Shown: in pieces, positions 14,824 through 24,062 of the stretch | Layout of the letters: every line of letters begins with the position of its first letter | Position numbering within the stretch: position 1 is the stretch's first letter | Assembly (NCBI GenBank): GCA_945870505.1 | Contig: CAMBSN010000023.1 | Coordinates: 1 to 36,201 of the forward strand | Reading direction: 5' to 3' | DNA: 36,201 nt | Origin: Candidatus Kuenenia stuttgartensis | GTDB taxonomy: Bacteria; Planctomycetota; Planctomycetia; Pirellulales; UBA1268 | Translations under genes and position numbers: made by a program | The notes under the pieces: generated by a model | Databases searched by the model: none | What the model saw: only the letters and a program-made list of their open reading frames with translations | What the model was told of the DNA's origin: nothing

Positions 14824-16026
14824 TCACCGGGCCGCTTCGGTCGCGTACCGGCGGCAGTGCTCGAGGTAGGCCTTTTCGTGCGTCGCCAGCAGATCGACCA
14901 CGCTGGCCCAGAGCCACGACGGGGCGTCGAGGGTCTTGCACCGATGCCCGCTGAGCTCATCCTGCCATTGCTTCCGCGTGGCTTCATCCATCTGCCGGGC
15001 GTGAGCCTTTCCCACGACCATCGCCAGATACCGCGAGAGCCGCATCGCCTCGTCGCAGGTGAGATCGGCGACGTCGAACTTCAGATCCTGCGGTAGAAGT
15101 TCCCGCACGAACACCGGACGGTCGAGCACCTTCGCCGCCATCATCCGGTCGCCGAGGGCGGGTGACAGGTGCCAGGCCCCGGCCACCACCCGCTCACCGT
15201 GGTCAGCCGGCATCTCCACCTCGGGATGATGCGGTGCCAGTGCGGGCACGGCCTCCTTGACGTCAACAAGGCAGAGTTCTCCCTTCTTGCCGCCGACGGA
15301 GACGAGCACCGCGGAGCGAAGCAGGCCGAGCGAGCTGCAGCCCTTCACCCAATATGCGGCGTCCACCACCTCGATCTCGGCATCGTCTGCCCGCGACTTC
15401 AACGCCGTGACGAGCCGACGGCCGGCATCCGTGGCGAACAGGGCCACGACCGCCTCGCGTTCCTCATCAGACAGCGGCCAGAACGTGCGGCCCAGCGGAA
15501 TGGCGGGGGTGGTGTCTTCGATCCGCTCGCGGGCCAGATCCTTCCAGTTCCGCTTGGACGCAGCCTTCATCGCCGCCTGAACCACCTCAGGCCATTCCTC
15601 ATCGACGTCGGCGGCGCCACCAAAGCTCTGCTCGTAGCCCTCGACAAGCTGCTCAGTCATCCGGGCCGTCGTCACGCCCGGCAGGTCGGAGCCTCGCGCG
15701 GCACTGGCCATCGATAGGCCAAGCCGGATCAGGTCGTGCGCCGGGTTGCCGATCACGGTCTGATCGAGATCGCGGATCTGAATGGCGACGGTGCCCTTGG
15801 CACTCGCGATCGGCCCGATGTTGCCGGCGTGGCAGTCGCCGCAGATCCAGATCGGCGGGCCGGCGGGCACCGCCTGGCCAGTGCTCCCCTCGAGCCAGTC
15901 GTAGAAGTTCTTCGTGTTGCCCCGCACGTAGGCGTGCGCCGAGCGAGCCATCTTCAACTGCCGCCGCTCCTTGAGAGCTGCGGCCCGTTCCGTCGGCGTG
16001 GGCAGCGTGATGTTCTTGGTTGTCAT
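14824..16026 (-). CDS. DUF2252 family protein
   Basis: The 400-residue product matches DUF2252, a family with a remote resemblance to aminoglycoside-phosphotransferase/protein-kinase-like folds but no established activity. Characteristic segments are FYDWLEGSTG, ICGDCHAGNIGPI (kinase-like catalytic loop), IRDLDQTVIGNPAHDLIRL (DxD metal motif), YWVKGCSSLGLLR and FVRELLPQDLKFDV. ATG 16026 starts MTTKNITLPTPTERAA, the usual family N-terminus. An upstream ATG at 16113 would add 29 residues without better support. It is downstream of the SDR gene on the same strand with a 115-bp gap. Confidence 0.85.
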   Translation of the reverse strand: MTTKNITLPTPTERAAALKERRQLKMARSAHAYVRGNTKNFYDWLEGSTGQAVPAGPPIWICGDCHAGNIGPIASAKGTVAIQIRDLDQTVIGNPAHDLIRLGLSMASAARGSDLPGVTTARMTEQLVEGYEQSFGGAADVDEEWPEVVQAAMKAASKRNWKDLARERIEDTTPAIPLGRTFWPLSDEEREAVVALFATDAGRRLVTALKSRADDAEIEVVDAAYWVKGCSSLGLLRSAVLVSVGGKKGELCLVDVKEAVPALAPHHPEVEMPADHGERVVAGAWHLSPALGDRMMAAKVLDRPVFVRELLPQDLKFDVADLTCDEAMRLSRYLAMVVGKAHARQMDEATRKQWQDELSGHRCKTLDAPSWLWASVVDLLATHEKAYLEHCRRYATEAAR

Positions 16027-16141
16027 GGCGTCGCGCTCTGGGGCTGAAGCTAGTTTCGTCCAGGTGGACGCCGCAACTCGTGTCTCGGGGAATGCATCTT
16101 GGCCGCGGGACATCCCCGCCGCAAGCCGCCGAGGGAGCCGA

Positions 16142-16852
16142 TCACGCCCGCAGCGTCGACATGCCTCCGTCGAGCCCGAGCACCTGGCCTGTCATCCAGC
16201 CGCTCTCATCCGAGAGCAGAAACCTCGCAACGGCCGCAGCGTCGGCGGGCGTACCGATCCGCTTGAGCGGATACCGCGAGGCAAGAGCCTCCCGCTTCTC
16301 CGGAGACGAGAGCAGCCGGGCGGCGAGCGGCGTATCGGTGAGCGCCGGCGCGATCGCGTTGACGCGGATCTTCGGCGCCCACTCGGCCGCCAGCGACCGC
16401 ACGAGCCCCTCCACGGCCCCCTTCGCGGCCGCCACTGACGCGTGCATCGGCATACCCTGCCCAACCGCGACCGTGCTGAAGAGCACCACGCTCGCGGGGC
16501 AGCCGTTGGCTCCGCGCAGCCGCGGCTGGCAGGCCTGCAGGAACCGCACCGCACCGATCAGGTTGACCTCGAGATCATGACGAAAGTCGGCAGTGGTAAG
16601 GCTGCGAAACGATCGGAGCGTGATCGTGCCGGGGCAGTAGACCGCGCCACAGATCTCCTCCGGAGCCTCCGGCAGCGGACCGTCGGGAATCCCGAAGTCG
16701 CAGGCAGCGTGCCGCACGACGCCTCCGGCCTCGAGATCATGGAGTTCTCGCGACCAGACGTCGATCCGCGCGGCGCTAGGGGCGAGCATCCGCACGAGTT
16801 CCAAGCCGATGCCGCTCGAGCCGCCCGCGATCACATACGTGCCAGAATCCAT
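16142..16852 (-). CDS. Short-chain dehydrogenase-like protein lacking the catalytic tyrosine
   Basis: The 236-residue protein is a classical-type SDR: GGSSGIG nucleotide motif (residues 10-16), an NLIG asparagine (N97), Ser126 in LFSTVAVG, Lys144 in AAAKGAVEGL, and the C-terminal LGLDGG motif. The position of the catalytic tyrosine in YxxxK is Val140 (HASVAAAKG). It may therefore be an altered or non-redox SDR, though some SDR subgroups naturally show this HASV pattern. ATG 16852 has AAGGAG eight bases upstream, inside the end of the DUF2256 gene, so the two are translationally coupled. The substrate is unknown. Confidence 0.82.
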   Translation of the reverse strand: MDSGTYVIAGGSSGIGLELVRMLAPSAARIDVWSRELHDLEAGGVVRHAACDFGIPDGPLPEAPEEICGAVYCPGTITLRSFRSLTTADFRHDLEVNLIGAVRFLQACQPRLRGANGCPASVVLFSTVAVGQGMPMHASVAAAKGAVEGLVRSLAAEWAPKIRVNAIAPALTDTPLAARLLSSPEKREALASRYPLKRIGTPADAAAVARFLLSDESGWMTGQVLGLDGGMSTLRA

Positions 16853-16857
16853 GTCAT

Positions 16858-17007
16858 TCACTCCTTTTTCACCGCAGACCCGTGTCGCCGGCACCGGTCG
16901 CTGCAGTAGACGACACGGTCCCAATCGCGTTCCCACTTCTTCCGCCAGGCAAACGGACGGCCGCAGGAGCGACAGGTCTTTGTAGGCAGTTCGGAGCGTT
17001 GAACCAT
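16858..17007 (-). CDS. DUF2256 small zinc-binding protein
   Basis: This 49-residue gene starts at ATG 17007 and reads [19 protein letters not shown], then [12 protein letters not shown] and YCSDRCRRH. The two Cys pairs (CRSC and CSDRC) form a small zinc-ribbon-like motif, and the sequence matches DUF2256 almost fully across its short length. Family members often occur next to photolyase/cryptochrome or oxidoreductase genes. Their role is unknown. The stop codon lies 5 bases before the SDR start, and the tail contains that gene's ribosome site. The gene is easy to miss because of its size. Confidence 0.85.
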   Translation of the reverse strand: MVQRSELPTKTCRSCGRPFAWRKKWERDWDRVVYCSDRCRRHGSAVKKE

Positions 17008-17025
17008 ACCTACAGCTCCGCCGGA

Positions 17026-20000
17026 TCAGTTCGCGCCATATGAAGCGAAGGCTGCCTCGGAGGCCGTCAGGTAGACGCCCTGATCGAACAACCCCGAACT
17101 GAGAAAGTCAAAAATATCGAGCACGTCAACCAAGCCGTCGTAGTTGTAGTCACCGGTATACCAGGCGGCGCCCGACGGCTCGATCGACTGGAGGCCCGAG
17201 GCAATACCGTTCGCGTCGAGAAGATCCACGATACCGTCAAGGTTGCCATCTCCCGTAGCGGCATAGGCGATCGTGATCGCGTCGGGGGTGGCGACGTAGC
17301 CGAGCGCGCGGCCACGACCCAACGCCGCCCGCGAACTGAAACCTGCCGTGCCGTCCCAGGCGCCGCCATTCCGACCGAGGATCAGCATCTGCTGGACCAC
17401 CGCCTCGGTGATCCCCACCGCAGCGATCGACAGCCGGCCTGTGCCAAACTCGATCCGGCCGAGCGGATCCACCGAGAGAGCCGAGAGCACCACCTCACCA
17501 AACCCGACATCAAGCGTCACGCAGGCTCCGGCCCACACTTGCAGCCGTCCACTTCCGAGCGCCGCGACATCGCGGATCACGAGCACACCCGCCTCCACGA
17601 TCGTACCTCCGGAATGCATGGTGGCGCCGTTGAGCACCAGCACTCCGCCGCCCCGCTTGATGAGTGCCCCGGTTCCCGATCGCCCCCCCGCATCTGTCAC
17701 CGTCTGGCCCGCTGCGATGGCCATCACCTCATCCACCATCGTCGTCACGATGCCACTGCCGGCGATTGACGACGCAGGGGCCCCCGGCGTTGAGGTTCCC
17801 GACGTCGTCGCCGCCACGGTCGAAGTTGCGTCGGAAGCGGGTGCCGTGAACAACCCCGCCGACGTGATTGTGCCGCCGCCGGTCGCAGACCATGTGAATG
17901 TCGGCTGGACAGCAAGCGCGTTGCCAAACTGGTCGATCGCCGTCGCCGTGAACTGCTGCCTGGCACCGGCGGTGACCGTCGCTACGGCAGGCGTCACGAC
18001 CACGCCCGTGAGGGTCTGGGCCACCGTCACATTCACGGCCGACGAGACCGTCAGGCCGCCCGCATCGGTGATCGTGGCCCTCAACGTATACGCGCCGGCT
18101 TTGGCAAACGTCGCCACGCTGCTCTTGGCCGCGTTCGTACCGTTCACGGAAAACGCCACCGCCGCCGGCCCCGTCGCCGACCAGGCGTAAGCGAGGCTCG
18201 ACTCGCCGTGGTCGTCGGCACCCGTCACTGAAAGCGTGGTCGTGGCACCCGTCACGGTCGTCGGCGATGCCGCCGCCGCGATGGCCACCGTCGGCGCCGT
18301 GTTACTCACGGTCACGTTCGTGTACGTCGCCTTGTTGATCAGGAGGCTGCTGTTGCTGTTGGCCGAAAGACCTCCGAGCACGCTCGACGCCATCGAGATC
18401 GTAACGCTCCCCACCTGAGTCCACGTCGTGCCGTTCGCCGACACGGAACCGGTGAGAACGCTCCCGGACCTGACAAGCTTGACCCAGTAGGGTGCCGCGA
18501 GGCCTGTGGGCCCGGCGATACTCGTGCTCGAGCCGCCCGTGCTCGACCGGTACTGCATCGCCACGCTGTTCGACGGCGACACCACCACCATCGCCTGCCG
18601 GGAGTTGGCCGCGACCGACTCGCGGATCATGACGCCGATCTTTGCCCAGCCGCCGGTGCTTTCCACCGACGCCACGCGGGCCACGATCGAGCCGTCGCCG
18701 ACGAGGGGTTGGTACGTGTAGCGGAAGGCGTCGGCAGTGCTCCAGATGTCGGCGCCACTGGCAACCACCGTAAACGTGCCGGAGGAGAAGCCCGCCGCCC
18801 CCGTCGCCGGCACGTTGCCGATGTCGACCGACGTCCACGGTGCGGGCAGGGCCGTCGCTGCCGGTACGCCAGCGAAGATCGGCAAAAGCGGGTTGGAGCC
18901 CTCGGCCGTCGCGTTGGTCGCGATCACGCGGTAGTAGTACTTGCCCAGCGGCGACACCGTCGTGTCGGAATAGGTGGTCACATTACCGACCCTGGCAAGG
19001 GTCGCGTAGGTGGTGCCATCGGTGGACCGCTCGATTCGATATCCAGTCGCGCTACTCAATGCCGTCCACCGAATCGTGAGAGCCGACGAGGTCTTTGAGG
19101 CGAACGCCAGCCCACCCACCGCCTGGAGCCGCGTGCTGCCGGAGATCACGGTGGATACCGAGTCGCCGGAGGGGCTCAGCGGCGTGATCCGAAACCAGTA
19201 GTTCGCGCCTGCGGCGAGCCCACTGGCCGCATAGCTCGGCACGTTGGTGCCCACCGTGGCGAGCTGCGTGAAAGTGAGGCCGTCGGTCGACCGTTCGATG
19301 CGGTAGCCACTGTCGCCGCTGGTGTCGCGCCAGTTGAGCACGAGCTGCGATGTACTCAGCGACGTGACGGCGGCATTCGTCACCGCGCTCGGTCGACTGA
19401 TGGCGCTGGCGATTCCGGAGGCTGCCGACCGGCCCGACGCGTCGGTCGCCCGCACCCTGTAGAAATAGCGCATCGAGACCGGAAGGCTCGCATCGGTCCA
19501 GTTGGTCGCCGATGAGGCGATGGTGCCGACATCGGCGAATCCGACTCCGTCGGCCGACCGCTCGACCACGTAGCCGGACGCACCCTCTACAGCCTGCCAC
19601 GACACGGCAAGGGCCGTGCCGGTGCCCCGCGCAACAGCCATGCCGAAAGGTGCCTCGAGCGAATTGGTTGCGGCCGGCGCGTTGATCGTGCCGGTCAGGG
19701 TCACGTCGGTGAACGTGGCGACGTTGACCTTCACGGAGTCGTGAGCACACGAGAGCAGGCCAATGGAGACCGTCGATGCCATCGACACGACAACCATGCC
19801 GACCGTCGTCCACGACACGCCGTCAGCCGACCGGGAGGCCGTGATCACGTTGCCCGAGCGAACGAGCCTCACCCAGGTGGGGGTAAACTTGGCCGCCGTG
19901 CCGTTGACGCTCGTCGAACTGCCGCCGGTGGTCGTGCGGTAGACGAGCTGTGGCCCGTTGGTGGCCGTCGTCACCATCGCTACGTGCTTCGAGCCCGCCG

Positions 20001-21489
20001 CGAGCGTCTCGCGAATCTCGACGCCTACCTTCGACCAGGCGTTGGTGTTTTGATTCTGCACCACGCGGGCCACGATCGACCCATCGCCCGTGAGGGTCTG
20101 GTAGGCGAAGCGGAAACCATCGGCCGTACCGTAGACGTCGCCCCCCGAACCAGCGACGGTGAACGTGCCTGTGGCGGCGTCATAGCCGGCAGTGCCGGGG
20201 CTGCCAACACTCCCCACGTCGGCCGATCCCCAGCCCGCCGGCAGGTCGTTCACCGTCAGGTCGTACATCCCAACGTCGCCGTAGTCGCCGTGGCTCGAGA
20301 CCATCACGTACCAGGTGCCTGTGCCAACCGGCAGGACGATCTGCTGGTCGTTGGTGGCGCCATCGCGTGCTGCAACGAGCACCCCCGAGCCGTCGTAGAC
20401 CTCGAGCTTGATGTCAACGCCCGATGGCTTCGTGGGTACCGCCGAGATCACCGCGCCGCCCGCCGTCGCCACGAACGAGAAGGCGTCTACGTCGGCCATC
20501 CGCTCGATGATGCCGCTGGCCGTGCGGCTACCGGCACTGGCCGTGAGAGGCTGCGCCGTGGCGATCGTGCCGCCGTAGTCGTCGATCCGGAATCCGTCGC
20601 CTCCCGCCGACTGGCGGGCCTTGATCTTGCCGGCGATGACCGCGATGTCGTCCTGCAGGCTGCTCGCCGAGTTGCTGGGGTGGCCGATGAACCACTTGTG
20701 GATGCTCTGGGCGTAATCGACGCCCATGATCGGACCATGGAGCACGTCGAAGCCCGAGGAATACTCCGCGGTCTTGGTGCCAAGCAGGTCGTAGTCAGAC
20801 TGATGGGAGAGGCCGAGGTTGTGGCCAAGTTCGTGGGCGATGCCGGAGACCCGCGTCCGCGCGTCGCCGTCGTTATTGAACGACTGGGGCGACGTGTTGG
20901 GAAACACACCCACGTAACTATAGCCGCCTGAAATGCTGGGGCTCGACACGTGCCAGGCGAACGGCACCGTCGGCTTCTCCGTGCTGACATCGATGTCGAA
21001 CATCGCGAAGTAGACGGAGATCTGCCGCCATGCCTCGGTGATCGTCGCCGCTTCGGTGGCGTTGAACGTCGCGGGAACGCCGTCCACGTCGTAGCCGGCG
21101 TTGGATCCCTCGCCGTCGAAGTCGAGATAGATTGCGGTCGGCGCTCCCGGCAGGCTGTGGAGCAATGGCAGCCCGTTGGCGGCGGTGGCGGTGGCGACGA
21201 AGTCGCCACCGACCGTCGACAGGGTGCCGGTTGACGTGGCCAGGCTCACCGCAAACGACTCGGCCGGATCCGTTGCCGGCACACCCATGTCCGAAAGCGT
21301 CCGCAAGCCGTAGCCGTCGATGACGAGCGCCGGATCGATCAGTTCATCGAGCAAGTGGTTGGCACAAAGGGCCAGACGCGTCTCGAGCCGCTCCAGCCCG
21401 AGGCAGTGACGGCCGCGCCGCAATCCGCGGTTCGACGCGCCGCGCGCAGGACGGTCTCCAGCTGTTCCGCCCCGGGCGATGATCCGCAT
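17026..21489 (-). CDS. Giant secreted metzincin-type metalloprotease with dockerin-like C-terminus
   Basis: The 1487-residue protein opens with a basic leader and LGLERLETRLALCA, the planctomycete surface-protein signature (LExRxxLS-like). Residues about 110-275 are a zinc protease domain: AIYLDFDGEG, the metzincin site HELGHNLGLSH (219-229) and a Met-turn PIMG (M255). A pre-peptidase C-terminal-like domain follows (about 310-415). Then comes a beta-sandwich module that occurs twice (about 420-600 and 890-1080, TGDGSIVARV and GDGSIVARV, ETLAAGSKH and ESVAANSRQ), three fibronectin-III-like repeats between them (each with YRIERSTDG-type cores), Ig-like segments (1095-1260), an autotransporter-type beta-strand repeat (GGTIVEAGVLVIRD) and two EF-hand dockerin-like loops (GDGNLDGIVDLLD and GDYNYDGLVDVLD). 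It is probably a cell-surface protease. The start ATG 21489 lies 167 bp from the divergent dapL start. Confidence 0.85.
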   Translation of the reverse strand: MRIIARGGTAGDRPARGASNRGLRRGRHCLGLERLETRLALCANHLLDELIDPALVIDGYGLRTLSDMGVPATDPAESFAVSLATSTGTLSTVGGDFVATATAANGLPLLHSLPGAPTAIYLDFDGEGSNAGYDVDGVPATFNATEAATITEAWRQISVYFAMFDIDVSTEKPTVPFAWHVSSPSISGGYSYVGVFPNTSPQSFNNDGDARTRVSGIAHELGHNLGLSHQSDYDLLGTKTAEYSSGFDVLHGPIMGVDYAQSIHKWFIGHPSNSASSLQDDIAVIAGKIKARQSAGGDGFRIDDYGGTIATAQPLTASAGSRTASGIIERMADVDAFSFVATAGGAVISAVPTKPSGVDIKLEVYDGSGVLVAARDGATNDQQIVLPVGTGTWYVMVSSHGDYGDVGMYDLTVNDLPAGWGSADVGSVGSPGTAGYDAATGTFTVAGSGGDVYGTADGFRFAYQTLTGDGSIVARVVQNQNTNAWSKVGVEIRETLAAGSKHVAMVTTATNGPQLVYRTTTGGSSTSVNGTAAKFTPTWVRLVRSGNVITASRSADGVSWTTVGMVVVSMASTVSIGLLSCAHDSVKVNVATFTDVTLTGTINAPAATNSLEAPFGMAVARGTGTALAVSWQAVEGASGYVVERSADGVGFADVGTIASSATNWTDASLPVSMRYFYRVRATDASGRSAASGIASAISRPSAVTNAAVTSLSTSQLVLNWRDTSGDSGYRIERSTDGLTFTQLATVGTNVPSYAASGLAAGANYWFRITPLSPSGDSVSTVISGSTRLQAVGGLAFASKTSSALTIRWTALSSATGYRIERSTDGTTYATLARVGNVTTYSDTTVSPLGKYYYRVIATNATAEGSNPLLPIFAGVPAATALPAPWTSVDIGNVPATGAAGFSSGTFTVVASGADIWSTADAFRYTYQPLVGDGSIVARVASVESTGGWAKIGVMIRESVAANSRQAMVVVSPSNSVAMQYRSSTGGSSTSIAGPTGLAAPYWVKLVRSGSVLTGSVSANGTTWTQVGSVTISMASSVLGGLSANSNSSLLINKATYTNVTVSNTAPTVAIAAAASPTTVTGATTTLSVTGADDHGESSLAYAWSATGPAAVAFSVNGTNAAKSSVATFAKAGAYTLRATITDAGGLTVSSAVNVTVAQTLTGVVVTPAVATVTAGARQQFTATAIDQFGNALAVQPTFTWSATGGGTITSAGLFTAPASDATSTVAATTSGTSTPGAPASSIAGSGIVTTMVDEVMAIAAGQTVTDAGGRSGTGALIKRGGGVLVLNGATMHSGGTIVEAGVLVIRDVAALGSGRLQVWAGACVTLDVGFGEVVLSALSVDPLGRIEFGTGRLSIAAVGITEAVVQQMLILGRNGGAWDGTAGFSSRAALGRGRALGYVATPDAITIAYAATGDGNLDGIVDLLDANGIASGLQSIEPSGAAWYTGDYNYDGLVDVLDIFDFLSSGLFDQGVYLTASEAAFASYGAN

Positions 21490-21655
21490 GCCGTTTCTCG
21501 CGATGCCGGGCCCCGACGTCGTTCAGAATACGCCTCGGCGCGTGGCGCCACCAGAGCCGTCGCCCGCCGTTGGAAACCGGGGCCACACTCGCTATTCTGC
21601 CGGCAGCGATCAGGTTTTGCCCGTTTTCGTTCCCTCCCCACGAGATTCAGCCACG

Positions 21656-22912
21656 ATGGCCACTGCCCCCAGCCCCGTCGATGCCACAGACCCATGGTTC
21701 CAGCATCGATTCGCCCAGCGGATCGGCGGGGTGAACTTCGGCAAGGGCACCGAGATCTACAAGTTCGAACTCATCAAGCGGGCCAAGCGGAAGGCCATCG
21801 CCGACCATCCCGAACGGCGGATGCTCGACTTCGGCATCGGCGAAAATGACGAGATGGCACCCGCGAACGTGCGGGCCGTGATGAAGAAGGAGGTGGACCG
21901 TCCCGAGAACCGCGGCTACGCCGACAATGGGATCGCCGCCTTCAAGGAGGCCGCCGCTGCCTTCATGCTGCGGGAGTTCGGCGTCGCGCTCGACCCAGTT
22001 ACCGAGGTCAACCACTGCATCGGGTCGAAGACGGCCTATGCGATGCTCCCCGCGGCGTTCATCGATCCAGGCGACGTCACCCTGATGACGGTGCCCGGGT
22101 ATCCAGTCGCCGGCACCGCCACCCGTTGGTATGGCGGCGTCGTTCACCGGTTACCGCTCGTTGCGGAGAACGACTTCTTCCCCGACCTCGACGGCATCCC
22201 CTCCGACGTGCTCGCCAAGACGAAGATGCTTGTCCTCTGCTACCCCAACAGCCCCACCGGCAAGACCGCCACCCGCGAGTTCTACAAGCGGGTAGTCGAC
22301 TTCGCCCACCGGCACAGCGTGGTGGTCGTGCAGGACGCTGCCCACATCATGCTCTCCTACGACGACTCCCCGCTCTCGTTTCTGTCGGTGGACGGAGCCA
22401 AGGAAGTGGGCGTTGAAGTGCACTCGATGTCGAAGGGCTTCCACATGATCGGCTGGCGGATGGGCTGGGTCTGCGGGCATGAGCGGATCGTGCGGGCCTT
22501 CGCCGACATCAAAGACAACAGCGACTCGGGCCAGTTCATGGCGATCCAGAAGGCCGCGGCCGCGGCGCTCGCCGACCCCGAGATCCCGCGGCAGGTACGG
22601 GAGAAGTACCGCCGCCGCTTGGAGAAACTCGTTGGCGTGCTCCGCGCCTCAGGCTTCGAGTGCGAAATGCCCGGCGGCACCTATTTCCTTTACACGAAGA
22701 GCCCGAAGGGAGCAGGCGACCGCGTGTTCACCACCGCCCAAGACGCCAGCCAGTTCCTGATCCACGACCTCTCAATTTCAACGGTGCCCTGGGACGACTG
22801 CGGCGCCTACCTGCGGTTTTCGGTCACCTACGAGGCCGATGATGACATTGCCGAGGACGACCTGATGGCCGAACTCCACGCCCGCCTGCAGCGCTCCCGG
22901 CTGAAGTTCTGA
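21656..22912 (+). CDS. dapL: LL-diaminopimelate aminotransferase
   Basis: The 418-residue PLP enzyme converts tetrahydrodipicolinate directly to LL-diaminopimelate in lysine and peptidoglycan-precursor synthesis. It has the DapL-type N-terminus GVNFGKGTEIYKFE and FGIGENDEMAP with RGYADNGI, the fold-type I aminotransferase motif CYPNSPTG (N198), D227 and the PLP lysine K260 in HSMSKGFHMIGWRMGW. ATG 21656 is chosen because it gives the usual family N-terminus, although no strong ribosome site is visible. Upstream in-frame starts overlap the divergent protease gene. A related aminotransferase with another substrate is the alternative. A short gap (46 bp) separates it from the lipoprotein gene. 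Confidence 0.8.
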   Translation: MATAPSPVDATDPWFQHRFAQRIGGVNFGKGTEIYKFELIKRAKRKAIADHPERRMLDFGIGENDEMAPANVRAVMKKEVDRPENRGYADNGIAAFKEAAAAFMLREFGVALDPVTEVNHCIGSKTAYAMLPAAFIDPGDVTLMTVPGYPVAGTATRWYGGVVHRLPLVAENDFFPDLDGIPSDVLAKTKMLVLCYPNSPTGKTATREFYKRVVDFAHRHSVVVVQDAAHIMLSYDDSPLSFLSVDGAKEVGVEVHSMSKGFHMIGWRMGWVCGHERIVRAFADIKDNSDSGQFMAIQKAAAAALADPEIPRQVREKYRRRLEKLVGVLRASGFECEMPGGTYFLYTKSPKGAGDRVFTTAQDASQFLIHDLSISTVPWDDCGAYLRFSVTYEADDDIAEDDLMAELHARLQRSRLKF

Positions 22913-22958
22913 CCCAGTCCGCGTTCCGTTTCGCACCTGCCCCGGAGACAGCCTCGCC

Positions 22959-23906
22959 ATGCCCCGCCCCACGGCCCTCGCCTCCGGTCTCCTTGCCATG
23001 CTCTGTGGCCTCGTACTCGTCGCACCACTGGCTGGCTGCAGCGGTGCCAAGAAGAAGAGTCCGCTGACGATCGCCGAGCGGATCAAGAAAGCCCGGGCGG
23101 AGGCGTCGCCCGGCGGCCCGGCGCGGGAACTCGCGAAGGTGGCCCGCCTCCAGGCCAAATCGGGCGACAAGGCAGGCGCGATCAGGACGCTAGCCGAGGC
23201 CCGCGGCACGATCGCCGATGATGCCGACGCAGCAATCTATGCCCCGCGACTGATCGACATCGCCGCCGCCTACGCAACCGTTGCTGAGAAGAACTCAGCT
23301 CGGGAGGCGATCGACACGGCTGCCGCGATGGCCGAACGACTTGGCGACCCGGTGGCCCGTGTCAACGTGCTGGCGAAGATCGGTGAGGTGTACGGCGGCA
23401 GGGAGGCAGGCCTTGCAGACGCGGCGAAGGCGAAGAAGGTTCTCGCCGAGGCTGCTGATCTCGCCGCGGGAGACGACATCAGCGACCGCTTCCGGCCGCA
23501 GGCGCTCGCGGCAGTCGCCCTGGGGTATGCCAACGCCAACCTCGCCGGCGACGCCAATGCCGTGACCGAGAAACTCGAATCGCTCGCCGATGGCCTTCAG
23601 GACCTGCGGCCCAAGGCCGAGGCACTCGCCGCCGCCGCCAACGTGCGAGCGAGGAGCGGCGCGAAGGAGAAGGCGACGGTGCTGCTCGCCGAAGCCGCCA
23701 AAGCAGCCAAGGCGATCGACGGATCAGCCAACAAGGCCTTCGCCCTCCTTGCTGTGGCCCGAGCGATGAAGGCAGCGGGCGACATGGCCGGAGCGACGGC
23801 GCTGGCCGCCGAGGCCGAAAAGACGGCGGCGAAGATCGGCGATCCCGAGCAGCAGAAGGAGGCGCTGCAGGACGTCCGCGCCGTGCAGGCGGCGCTCAAG
23901 GGCTGA
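22959..23906 (+). CDS. Alanine-rich helical-repeat lipoprotein
   Basis: The 315-residue product has a lipoprotein signal peptide ending at the lipobox LAGC (Cys27). The mature part is Ala/Lys-rich and made of repeated helix pairs with TPR-like spacing (AKSGDKAGAIRTLAEAR, ARSGAKEKATVLLAEAAK, AMKAAGDMAGATALAAEA). Such repeats usually bind partner proteins or peptides. No specific family or partner is recognised. It follows dapL by 46 bases on the same strand, so they may share a transcript, but no functional link is evident. It is followed within 30 bases by a type 2 repeat. Confidence 0.7.
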   Translation: MPRPTALASGLLAMLCGLVLVAPLAGCSGAKKKSPLTIAERIKKARAEASPGGPARELAKVARLQAKSGDKAGAIRTLAEARGTIADDADAAIYAPRLIDIAAAYATVAEKNSAREAIDTAAAMAERLGDPVARVNVLAKIGEVYGGREAGLADAAKAKKVLAEAADLAAGDDISDRFRPQALAAVALGYANANLAGDANAVTEKLESLADGLQDLRPKAEALAAAANVRARSGAKEKATVLLAEAAKAAKAIDGSANKAFALLAVARAMKAAGDMAGATALAAEAEKTAAKIGDPEQQKEALQDVRAVQAALKG

Positions 23907-23933
23907 GGGTAGGACAGAAGAAGCAGGCGTGGC

Positions 23934-24060
23934 GAGCGAAAGCCGACCGGCCGTAAGGCCGCGGGCGAACCACGCTTGGACGCGGCGCCTGTCATGGCCG
24001 CGTCCCACGCCTCACGGCGTTGGGCTTTTACGGGGGCAAGAAAGCCGCATGGAGAACCCG
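23934..24060. repeat. Dispersed intergenic repeat type 2, copy C
   Basis: This is the most complete copy. It has the left blocks GCGAAAGCCGACCGGCCGTA and CGCGGGCGAACCACGCT, the central CCACGCCTCACGGCGTTGGG and the right end CATGGAGAACCCG. CGGCC-GTAA-GGCCG and CGCC-TCA-CGGCG can each fold into small hairpins. It lies between the convergent lipoprotein and photolyase stops and may serve as their shared transcript end. Confidence 0.85.
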
Positions 24061-24062
24061 CG

